64,000 bases of DNA from SGZJ01 sp949372955 (GTDB lineage Bacteria; Bacteroidota; Bacteroidia; Flavobacteriales; Flavobacteriaceae), in contig CASIAX010000001.1 of assembly GCA_949372955.1 (NCBI GenBank), positions 62,001-126,000 on the forward strand. The letters run 5' to 3'. A program made the position numbers and the translations under genes. Position 1 is the first letter of the stretch, and every line of letters begins with the position of its first letter. The notes under the pieces are model-generated. The model saw only the letters and a program-made list of their open reading frames with translations, had not been told where the DNA came from and made no database searches. Shown in pieces: positions 26,641 to 34,498 of this stretch.

Positions 26641-27583
26641 ACCTACTTAATACTAAGACTATAAAAATACCAATAAATATATATAAAATTGCAATAAATA
26701 AACTCGTGTTTATTTCTGGCAAATATCGGTTTATATCCATGCTATTTGGATCTGTATTTTTCCAAGGCCACAAAACTCCCAATGATCCAATGATAAATCC
26801 AAATATTAGTGATTGAATACTAGTATTGAATTTTTTAAGTAATAATGACATTAATTTTGAAAAAACTAATAAACCTGTTATAGATCCTAATGTAAATACT
26901 GTTATTATCTTTAATCTACTAATTATGTATACATCTTTTAAGAATTCAAAATCTCCAGCTAATATGAAAAAGATACAGTCATATAAAACATTAACACTAT
27001 CAACTAAAAGTAGCACATAATTACCTAGTATTATTAACAAGAATGATCCAGATAGACCCGGAATTACCATTCCACAGACACTTAGAATACCACAAATAAA
27101 AACAAACAATAAATCATCATTTTCGCTCATTGGATTTGCGTAGCTAATAATTAAGCCTATCACAATACCAAAAATTATCATAGAAATAGAATTTAAATTC
27201 CATTTATTTATCTTCTGTTTTAAGTGTATTATTGTTCCAATCACCAGTCCGAAGAACATACTCCAAACTGAAAGTTCATATTTTTCTAATAATAAATCTA
27301 ATAATTTTGATGTTGAAAAATAACTTATTACAATTCCTAAACTTAGATATATTAATAAAGTTATATTAGATTTTTTAAAAGCATCCTTAAATTTAAGTTT
27401 TATTAAGCTGTTTAAATTTATATTTTTAATAGAATCTATTAGTTCGTCATAAAAGTTTAATGCTAAAGCTATTACTCCACCAGAAATACCAGGAATTTTA
27501 TTAGCTGTCCCCATAATTATTCCATTAAGAATTATTACAAGTCTATTTTTTTTTATATTATATTTTTTGAATATTTTCCCCAC
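26621..27583 (-). CDS. DUF368 membrane protein, second of a tandem pair (candidate undecaprenyl-phosphate translocase), GTG start
   Basis: A 320-residue polytopic membrane protein of the DUF368 family. The twofold signature is visible: PGISGG (residues 31-36) near the N-terminus and VIPGLSGSFLLIILG in the second half, each followed by similar helices, and GFIIGSLGVLWPWK near the C-terminus. DUF368 proteins (PopT) have been shown in other bacteria to recycle undecaprenyl phosphate across the inner membrane. The start is GTG at 27583, inside the 3' end of the first paralogue (26-base overlap); the next ATG would remove the first helix and most of the N-terminal motif region. It overlaps aroE by 20 bases. 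Confidence 0.85.
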   Translation of the reverse strand: MGKIFKKYNIKKNRLVIILNGIIMGTANKIPGISGGVIALALNFYDELIDSIKNINLNSLIKLKFKDAFKKSNITLLIYLSLGIVISYFSTSKLLDLLLEKYELSVWSMFFGLVIGTIIHLKQKINKWNLNSISMIIFGIVIGLIISYANPMSENDDLLFVFICGILSVCGMVIPGLSGSFLLIILGNYVLLLVDSVNVLYDCIFFILAGDFEFLKDVYIISRLKIITVFTLGSITGLLVFSKLMSLLLKKFNTSIQSLIFGFIIGSLGVLWPWKNTDPNSMDINRYLPEINTSLFIAILYIFIGIFIVLVLSRYERSEK

Positions 27584-28463
27584 TATTTTTTTTTTCTATT
27601 AAGATAATTAAGAAAAATCCGACTATAAATAATAGGATCGACTCAATAAGATAGTTCTCTTTAGGGAAAGATAAAGGAGATACATTTATTTCGTTTAATT
27701 TCCATGGCCACAGTTTATGGATTGACCCAATAATTAATCCAGTCATTAGTACTAATATTTTATTCGGATATTTTTCATAACCCCACTTAACCACTTTGCT
27801 AAAAGTTAGTAAACCTAGAACTACTCCTTTGCCAAAGACTAAGATCTTAAATAATTCAAAATTTATTAATGCCTCACTCATAGTTTTATACAAACCTAGA
27901 ATAACTAATATATATGATCCAGATATTCCTGGAAGAATCATTGCACAACTAGCTATGAAACCAGCAAAAAATATAAAAATTATATTTTCATTCAATCCAT
28001 TTAGTTGTGGTAAGCTGGTCAACAAATAAGAAACAACTCCAGAAACTAACACAAGTCTCCAAGATTGAATTGCTTTTTTATCAAAATTGAAAATATCAGT
28101 TGGTTTTAAAATTACATGTATACTAGCACTAACCAAACCTAAAAAAAATGACCAAATCAAGATTGGATAATTATCAATTAAAAAACTGGCTAAATTCATA
28201 AAAACAATTAAGCTAGATATTACTCCGGAAAATAATATTATCAAAAATGTTCCATTTAACTCCTTCCAAAACACTCTTATACCATTTTGTTTTAAGCATA
28301 AAAATAATGAGTAATTAATATTACCTATACTGTTTATTAATTCTTCATAAATACCAAGTATTAAAGCCATAGTACCACCTGATATTCCGGGGAACGCATC
28401 CGCAATTCCCATTGCTATTCCTTTAGTATATAATTTAATATTTTTGATAATATTATTTTTCAT
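27558..28463 (-). CDS. DUF368 membrane protein, first of a tandem pair (candidate undecaprenyl-phosphate translocase)
   Basis: A 301-residue DUF368 protein with TKGIAMGIADAFPGISGGTM (PGISGG at residues 25-30), a second MILPGISGSYILVILG motif in the C-terminal half, and GLIIGSIHKLWPWK. The family has an inverted-repeat transporter architecture, and characterised members (PopT) flip C55-P back to the cytoplasmic face for reuse in cell-wall and O-antigen synthesis. This copy is clearly related to the following gene but divergent in sequence, so it is an old duplication. It is preceded by the TPR gene with a 17-base gap. Confidence 0.86.
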   Translation of the reverse strand: MKNNIIKNIKLYTKGIAMGIADAFPGISGGTMALILGIYEELINSIGNINYSLFLCLKQNGIRVFWKELNGTFLIILFSGVISSLIVFMNLASFLIDNYPILIWSFFLGLVSASIHVILKPTDIFNFDKKAIQSWRLVLVSGVVSYLLTSLPQLNGLNENIIFIFFAGFIASCAMILPGISGSYILVILGLYKTMSEALINFELFKILVFGKGVVLGLLTFSKVVKWGYEKYPNKILVLMTGLIIGSIHKLWPWKLNEINVSPLSFPKENYLIESILLFIVGFFLIILIEKKNSGENIQKI

Positions 28464-28480
28464 TTTTTTTGTCTAAAAAT

Positions 28481-29863
28481 CTAGTTTAATAAATTCTGCA
28501 CATATTTATAATTTGCCACTTTGTTAAACAACTCTTTAAAGATGTATTTATTTTTATTATTTATTGATAACGCTTTTTTTAACTCAAGAATCCCTTCCTC
28601 TTGTTTATTTTGTAAAAAATAAATTCCAGATAGTCTAAACGAAATTATAGATTTATCTTCTATGATCTCATAGCATTCATCTAATATATCAATCGCATAA
28701 TTATATTCTCCTAATTTAATTAACATATCAGTTTTGCCTATCCATATACTTTCATCTGCTACTCCTAGCTCAATAATTTTTTGAAATCCTATATCGGCTT
28801 CCTCATATAAACTTAACCCAATATTGATTTTCGCATAGAGTTTCCAATACTCTTCTTTCTCAGCGTTAATATCTATAGCTTTATTTATATTTAGTAAAGC
28901 ATTATGGTAATCTTGATTTTTGTAATAAGTGTTTGACAACAAATACCAAGCTTTGTTCATTTGTGGGTCAACTTCGATACAATCATTAAAATTTTCAATT
29001 GCTTTTTTAAAGTCTCCTAATTTCTCGTAACAAACACCTATTCTTAGTATCGGGTAACATGATTCGTCTTTTAGAGCTATAATTAACTTGTAATTTTCAA
29101 TTGCTTCTTTATAATTATTTAGTTTTTCTAAAACTCTTCCTTTCTCTATATATGCTCCTATAAAGTACTCATCCGAAATAATTGCAAAATCAAATGCCGA
29201 AATTGCTTTTTTATAACTTTTATAAAATAAATATTGTTTTCCCAGCTGATGCCATGCTACTTCACAATAAGGGTAGTTGTCTAAATAATTATTTAGATAC
29301 TCAATAGCATTCTCATTTTGCTCTAATATCTCAAAACAGTAAACAATATTATATAACGCACTATAATCTGATTCATCATATTTTAAGCAGCTAATAAAAT
29401 TTATTTTTGCATTTTCAAAATCCTCCATAAACAAGTATTCTATACCTATAAGAGAATAAACTTCTGCATTATCTGTGCTGAATTTTAATATTTTGTTCAA
29501 ACAAATGATAGCTTTTTGATGAAGTTTTCTTTTTGAATAAATATTAGCTTTTTGAATATAAATTTCTTCGTTAGAAGGTTCAGAAAAAATCAATTCATCA
29601 AGTAGTCGTTCTGCTTTTTCTAATTTATTTTCGAAAATTAAAATTTCTATTTTAAATAAAGTTAAATTAGTAGAAGCTGGATGTTGTTCTAATGCTAATT
29701 TTATTGCTTTTTTAGCTAAATTTATCTTTCCATTCTCTAAGTAGTAGGAGATAATATTTTCAAATTCATTTGAATCGAAAAATAGAATTCTATTTGTCTT
29801 TAACATTTTTTCAAACCTAGTTAGAGAAGGGTTTGTGTCACTTTCGAATTCCTCAAATTCCAT
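28481..29863 (-). CDS. Tetratricopeptide repeat protein
   Basis: I place the start at the ATG at 29863 (460 residues, MEFEEFESDTNPS); an in-frame TTG at 29872 would add three residues. The protein is a series of about ten 34-residue TPR units from residue 40 onward (for example AEVYSLIGIEYLFMEDFENA and AWYLLSNTYYKNQDYHNALL), with no signal peptide, so it is probably cytoplasmic and mediates protein-protein contacts. TPR proteins of this form are conserved in Bacteroidota next to the aminotransferase and DUF368 genes; the function is unknown to me. The acidic N-terminus is conserved-looking. The gap to the upstream aminotransferase is 81 bases. Confidence 0.85.
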   Translation of the reverse strand: MEFEEFESDTNPSLTRFEKMLKTNRILFFDSNEFENIISYYLENGKINLAKKAIKLALEQHPASTNLTLFKIEILIFENKLEKAERLLDELIFSEPSNEEIYIQKANIYSKRKLHQKAIICLNKILKFSTDNAEVYSLIGIEYLFMEDFENAKINFISCLKYDESDYSALYNIVYCFEILEQNENAIEYLNNYLDNYPYCEVAWHQLGKQYLFYKSYKKAISAFDFAIISDEYFIGAYIEKGRVLEKLNNYKEAIENYKLIIALKDESCYPILRIGVCYEKLGDFKKAIENFNDCIEVDPQMNKAWYLLSNTYYKNQDYHNALLNINKAIDINAEKEEYWKLYAKINIGLSLYEEADIGFQKIIELGVADESIWIGKTDMLIKLGEYNYAIDILDECYEIIEDKSIISFRLSGIYFLQNKQEEGILELKKALSINNKNKYIFKELFNKVANYKYVQNLLN

Positions 29864-29944
29864 ATAAATCAAATTAGCTTATTAATTCAAAATTAATACT
29901 CTATTTCTTGAATTCAGTATTTTAAAAATTAGTTTTTTAACAAA

Positions 29945-31189
29945 CTAATTAACATCTTTATTTATCTCATCTAATAGATTAATAATTACATCACAACCTA
30001 TTAATATTTCTTTTTCAGAAATTGTCAAGGGGGGAGTGATTCTGACAGCCTTTTTTTCTATTAATAACCAAAAAAGTAATAACCCTTTTCTCTTTGCTCT
30101 TAACACTAATTTATCTGCAATAGTTGAGTTTTTTAGTATAATTGCCAGCATTAAACCTTTACCTCTTATCTCTGTAATCAATTCATGCTTTAGGATATTT
30201 CTAATAACTCTTTCTTTTTTAAGAGTTTCTTTCATTAAACTTGAACTAGTGATAATTTTTAATGTTTCTAATGCAGAGGCAGCTATAACTGGATTTCCTC
30301 CAAATGTTGTGATATGTCCTAATTTAGGGTTGTCACTAATAGTATTCATAATTTCTTTTGAGCTAATAAATGCACCAATTGGCATTCCTCCTCCGAGACC
30401 TTTTCCACTAACAACTATGTCTGGCTTACATTTATAATTTTCAAATCCAAATAATTTACCAGTACGCCCTATTCCTGGCTGTATTTCGTCTAATATTAGT
30501 AGTGCTCCTACTTCTTTACACCTTTCACTAACTAGTTTTAGATAATTATTTTTTGGTTCTATAAAACCTGCTGCACCCTGTATAGTTTCTAAGATCACAC
30601 CAGCTGTTTTGTGGGTAATTTTACTAATATCATTTATGTCATTAAAGTTAATGAAATTCACTTCAGGGATTAGTGGTTCGAAAGGTTTTCTGTTTTCTTT
30701 TAAGCCCATTAAAGTAAGAGAGCCTAATGTACTTCCATGATAAGCATTATTAGCTCCAATAATCTCTTTTTTTCCAGTAAATTTTCTTGCTAATTTTATA
30801 GCCCCTTCGATAGCTTCAGTTCCAGAGTTAGTTAGATAAGTTGAAGATAATTCTTTAGGTAAATTTTTAGACAACAGTTTCGTTAAATCTACTGCTGGTT
30901 TTAGAATAAATTCTCCGTACACCATTACATGAAGATATTTATCTAATTGATTTTTTATTGCTTTAATTACCCTGGGGTGACAATGGCCTACACTACATGC
31001 AGAAACGCCTGCAATAAAATCTAAATATTTGTTATCATCTGTGTCGTATATATATGATCCTTCCGCTCTTTTTATTTCTATTTCTAATGGATAGGGGGTT
31101 ACTTGAGCTTGGTATTTATGAAAATCTTTTTTAATTTTCTCTTTCTTTAATTTTGTTAAAAAGTTCATTAATTGAGTTGATTTTTTCAT
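29945..31189 (-). CDS. Class III aminotransferase (acetylornithine aminotransferase-like)
   Basis: A PLP-dependent fold type I, class III enzyme. The PLP region shows SGTEAIEGAIKLAR, the Asp in LILDEIQPGIGRTG (Asp234), and Lys263 in VSGKGLGGGMPIGA as Schiff-base lysine. It begins YIYDTDDNKYLDFIAGVSACS, typical of a Bacteroidota group annotated as aspartate/acetylornithine aminotransferase family. The substrate is not clear. The start is uncertain: the ATG at 31189 overlaps the OstA-like gene by 59 bases; an ATG at 31168 is an alternative; and relatives begin only a few residues before DFHKYQAQ, where an ATT codon sits at the junction with the upstream stop. I report the longest form (414 residues). 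Confidence 0.85.
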   Translation of the reverse strand: MKKSTQLMNFLTKLKKEKIKKDFHKYQAQVTPYPLEIEIKRAEGSYIYDTDDNKYLDFIAGVSACSVGHCHPRVIKAIKNQLDKYLHVMVYGEFILKPAVDLTKLLSKNLPKELSSTYLTNSGTEAIEGAIKLARKFTGKKEIIGANNAYHGSTLGSLTLMGLKENRKPFEPLIPEVNFINFNDINDISKITHKTAGVILETIQGAAGFIEPKNNYLKLVSERCKEVGALLILDEIQPGIGRTGKLFGFENYKCKPDIVVSGKGLGGGMPIGAFISSKEIMNTISDNPKLGHITTFGGNPVIAASALETLKIITSSSLMKETLKKERVIRNILKHELITEIRGKGLMLAIILKNSTIADKLVLRAKRKGLLLFWLLIEKKAVRITPPLTISEKEILIGCDVIINLLDEINKDVN

Positions 31190-32717
31190 CTAGCCTATTA
31201 TTAAAGCCTTTTAATTCTTTTAAATTATCATTAAATTCATTTTCTGGATATGTCTTACCATCAATTTGATTTATTTTTTGAATTCGATCCATTTCATTAG
31301 CTTTAAAATACACTTTTAATTTTGCAGATTTAGATCTGTCAATTGTAACTAATTCTTGTTTGTCATTTCTAAGATAATATATAGATTCAGCATTTTTGAT
31401 GATATCTATACTTTTTAATTCGTTATTATAAAACCCACCATACAATGCTTTGCCAGAAATTTGATTAAATCCTATTCCTAATGAGTCCTTTTCAAGAACA
31501 AATGCATTATTATAGACAATTAGTGAATCAATTTTATTTGTATTTTTTTGAAATTTCAAATGTATTGTATCACCAGTTATTTGATTATTAAAATTAAAAA
31601 TGATTGGTTTTTTGGTTTTTTTAAATGATAAATCCTTTTTATTATTAATATTTATAAACTGTGCTAAACCTTTTGATTTGTTGTAGTGAATTGAATCAGC
31701 CCTACCACTTAAATCTTGTTTAAAAATTCTAGCATTTTTAAAAGCCCTAATTATTCGATTGTCTTCATTGCCAGTTATTAAGATAGTATCACTATGTATG
31801 TATAATGAATCTACTGCTTGTTTCGAAGCAATAATTGCTTTTTGGGTAATATACATAGAGTCTTTATCTTTAAATATCTCTGCGTAGTTTCCTCTTGTAG
31901 TATTCGCATTGATAGTGTCAATAATTTTAATATTTTTTGTTGCAGATGCAAAATTAATATTTCTGTCAAAATATATACTATCTGCGTATATAGTTGAGTT
32001 ATTAAAATCAATTCTAGATTTTTTTATAAAATATCCATTATCATAATTTGTGTCATAAAAACCTAGTTCACAGAATATATTTGATTCATCACTAATTATC
32101 TCTGTAGGTCCATAAAAATACGCATGTCCATTCTCTGTGTAAAAATCTAATCTTGATGTAGTTATGTTATATCTAGGATTTTTTAGTAATACATTTTCTC
32201 TGAATTCATATTTTTTCTTTTCTATAAAAAATTTTCCAATTTTACTATAAATTGTATCTTCTTTTACTTTTATGACTCTTCCAAAGTTATTATAAAATGC
32301 TTGTTGATTAATTCTATTAAAATACAGAGAGTCTGTAGATAAAACTGAAGTCGGTTCTATTAACTCCACATCTCCACTAGCAAAAGCAATTTTAGTGTTG
32401 CCGTTGTATTCTAAATACTGAGAACTTAAATTTATAGTATCTCCTTGTATTAAAACTACATCCCCATATGCTTCAATATAATTACTTTTTTCATAAAAAT
32501 ATGCTTGATTGCACCACAGTTCTATACCCTCATGAGATATTTTAACTTTGTTTTTATTATCTCTAGTTAAAACAGTCGCATCAGAGAATTTAACATCATT
32601 CTTTTCAAAAAAACCTGCGCTATCAATTTGAATGCGCGTTCTCTCCTGAGAAAATAAATTAGTTAAGGAAATTAAAAATAAACTAGTGAATAAGTATTTG
32701 TTAATTTTTTTTTTCAA
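31131..32717 (-). CDS. OstA/LptA-like exported protein (lipopolysaccharide transport), TTG start
   Basis: A 528-residue protein with a signal peptide (KKKINKYLFTSLFLISL, ending FSQE). The body is a run of short beta-strand repeats typical of the OstA/LptA fold: EGIELWCNQAYFYEKSNYIE, GDVVLIQGDTINLSSQYLEY and YFIKKSRIDFNNSTIYADSI. LptA/LptD-like proteins form a periplasmic bridge carrying LPS to the outer membrane; in Bacteroidota this large OstA-like form is common. The start is TTG at 32717, 20 bases after the purA stop; no in-frame ATG precedes the signal peptide. The TTG is directly followed by a run of ten A. It overlaps the aminotransferase gene. Confidence 0.85.
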   Translation of the reverse strand: MKKKINKYLFTSLFLISLTNLFSQERTRIQIDSAGFFEKNDVKFSDATVLTRDNKNKVKISHEGIELWCNQAYFYEKSNYIEAYGDVVLIQGDTINLSSQYLEYNGNTKIAFASGDVELIEPTSVLSTDSLYFNRINQQAFYNNFGRVIKVKEDTIYSKIGKFFIEKKKYEFRENVLLKNPRYNITTSRLDFYTENGHAYFYGPTEIISDESNIFCELGFYDTNYDNGYFIKKSRIDFNNSTIYADSIYFDRNINFASATKNIKIIDTINANTTRGNYAEIFKDKDSMYITQKAIIASKQAVDSLYIHSDTILITGNEDNRIIRAFKNARIFKQDLSGRADSIHYNKSKGLAQFININNKKDLSFKKTKKPIIFNFNNQITGDTIHLKFQKNTNKIDSLIVYNNAFVLEKDSLGIGFNQISGKALYGGFYNNELKSIDIIKNAESIYYLRNDKQELVTIDRSKSAKLKVYFKANEMDRIQKINQIDGKTYPENEFNDNLKELKGFNNRLDEKINSINELFNKIKEREN

Positions 32718-32737
32718 CTTGGTGTTGTATATTTCTT

Positions 32738-34009
32738 TTACACAAATATTGTTTGTTTTCTGTCAGGTCCAACTGACACAATAGTTATTGGGATACTTAA
32801 TTCTTTTTCTATAAAGCTTATGTAATCTTTTAAACTATTTGGTAAACTATCAAAACTCTCTTTTTTAGTAAGGTCCTCTTTCCACCCATTGAACTCTTTG
32901 TAATTAGGTTTTATACTGTCTGATTCAATATCATAGGGAAAATGTTCTATTTGTTCTCCGTTATACAAGTATGATGTACAAATTTTTATTGTTTTAAAAC
33001 CTGAGAGTACATCTCCTTTCATCATCATTAGCTCTGTTACACCGTTTATTTGGCATGCATATTTAAGTGCTACTAAGTCCAACCAACCACATCTTCTAGA
33101 TCGTCCTGTTGTTGCTCCGAACTCTTTTCCTACCACTCCCATGGTTTCTCCATCTTTATCGAAAAGCTCTGTAGGAAATGGGCCAGATCCAACTCTAGTT
33201 GTATATGCCTTAAAGATACCATATACTTTTTTTATCGAATTAGGAGCAACGCCTAATCCAGTACAAGCACCTGCAGCTGTAGTGTTAGAAGAAGTTACGT
33301 ATGGATATGTACCAAAGTCTATATCTAAAAGTGAACCTTGTGCTCCTTCAGCTAAAATTGATTTATTATTTTTTTGGGCATTAAATATATACTCTTCTGA
33401 ATCAGTGAAGTTTAAGCTTTTTAATACTTCTATTGATTTAAAAAACTCTTCTTCTAGTTCTTCTAAATTATAGTCAAATTCTGTATCATAAAATTTAACC
33501 ATTTTTTGATGTTTATTAGCTAAATTTCGATATTTGATTAACCATTTTTCAGATTCTAAGTCACCAACTCTAATACCATTTCTTCCAGTTTTGTCCATGT
33601 ATGTTGGACCTATACCTTTTAGAGTTGATCCAATTTTCTTTTTACCTTTTGATTTCTCACTTACTGCATCTATTATTCGATGTGTAGGAAGTATTAAGTG
33701 GGCTTTTCTTGAAATAAGCATCGATTTTTTATAATCAACACCAACCTCTTCAAGCTTGTCCAACTCATTTTTAAAAATAACAGGATCTATAACTACTCCA
33801 TTTCCGACTAGGTTAATCTTATTCTCATGAAAAATTCCGGATGGAATTGTATGTAATACATGCTTACGTCCGTTAAATACAAGTGTGTGTCCAGCATTAG
33901 GGCCTCCTTGAAATCTGGCTATAATGTCATATTTAGATGTTAAAACATCTACAATTTTTCCTTTTCCTTCGTCTCCCCATTGTAATCCTAGTAGTAAATC
34001 AACACTCAT
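32738..34009 (-). CDS. purA: Adenylosuccinate synthetase
   Basis: A 423-residue PurA with the N-terminal P-loop GLQWGDEGKGK (residues 8-18), the IMP-site segment GPNAGHTLV, the DKTGRNGIRVGDL region and the GATTGRSRRCGWLD motif. It uses GTP and aspartate to convert IMP to adenylosuccinate, the first committed step to AMP. It is preceded by fur (15-base gap) and followed by the OstA-like gene (20-base gap). In other bacteria (p)ppGpp inhibits PurA, and spoT is two genes upstream. Confidence 0.98.
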   Translation of the reverse strand: MSVDLLLGLQWGDEGKGKIVDVLTSKYDIIARFQGGPNAGHTLVFNGRKHVLHTIPSGIFHENKINLVGNGVVIDPVIFKNELDKLEEVGVDYKKSMLISRKAHLILPTHRIIDAVSEKSKGKKKIGSTLKGIGPTYMDKTGRNGIRVGDLESEKWLIKYRNLANKHQKMVKFYDTEFDYNLEELEEEFFKSIEVLKSLNFTDSEEYIFNAQKNNKSILAEGAQGSLLDIDFGTYPYVTSSNTTAAGACTGLGVAPNSIKKVYGIFKAYTTRVGSGPFPTELFDKDGETMGVVGKEFGATTGRSRRCGWLDLVALKYACQINGVTELMMMKGDVLSGFKTIKICTSYLYNGEQIEHFPYDIESDSIKPNYKEFNGWKEDLTKKESFDSLPNSLKDYISFIEKELSIPITIVSVGPDRKQTIFV

Positions 34010-34024
34010 CGCTAATATAAATTT

Positions 34025-34480
34025 TTATTTGTTTTCGTTATTTTTTGTTCCGTAAAAATATAAAGAGTGGTTTTCAATTTTCACATCAAAAACTTCTTCA
34101 ATTGTTTTTTTTATAATTTCAATTCTTGGATCACAGAACTCAATAACTTCTCCTGTATCACTTATTATTAAATGATCATGCTGTTTGTCAAAGTAACACT
34201 TTTCATAATGTGCCTGATTATTCCCAAACTGATGTCTTCTTACTAATGAAGATTCTAATAATAATTCAATGGTGTTATACAAAGTTGCTCTTGAGACTCT
34301 ATACTTTTTGTTTTTCATTTTAATATATAATGATTCTATATCAAAATGAACATCACTGTTATAAATCTCTTGTAATATAGCGTATCTCTCTGGAGTTTTT
34401 CTGTGACCATTTTCTTGCAAAAAATGTGTGAATGCATTTTTTACAATTTCTTGATTTTTTGAATGTGTCTTTGAACTCAT
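34025..34480 (-). CDS. fur: Fur-family transcriptional regulator
   Basis: A 151-residue Fur-type protein: an N-terminal winged helix (RKTPERYAILQEIY, then YRVSRATLYNTIELLLES) and a C-terminal metal-sensing dimerisation domain with HYEKCYFDKQHDHLIIS. The metal ligands H101 and H103 are visible, but the CxxC structural-zinc motif that normally follows HDHLI is replaced by ISDTG, so this member lacks that zinc site. It probably regulates iron or peroxide stress genes; Fur versus PerR cannot be decided from the sequence. The gene lies between spoT (18-base gap) and purA (15-base gap), the same order as in other flavobacteria. Confidence 0.88.
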   Translation of the reverse strand: MSSKTHSKNQEIVKNAFTHFLQENGHRKTPERYAILQEIYNSDVHFDIESLYIKMKNKKYRVSRATLYNTIELLLESSLVRRHQFGNNQAHYEKCYFDKQHDHLIISDTGEVIEFCDPRIEIIKKTIEEVFDVKIENHSLYFYGTKNNENK

Positions 34481-34498
34481 ATTGCTAATTTATAAAAA

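Noticed and set aside
30036..30437. A 133-codon open frame antisense to the aminotransferase
   Set aside because: It is the complement of conserved PLP-enzyme sequence and has no domain or promoter of its own.
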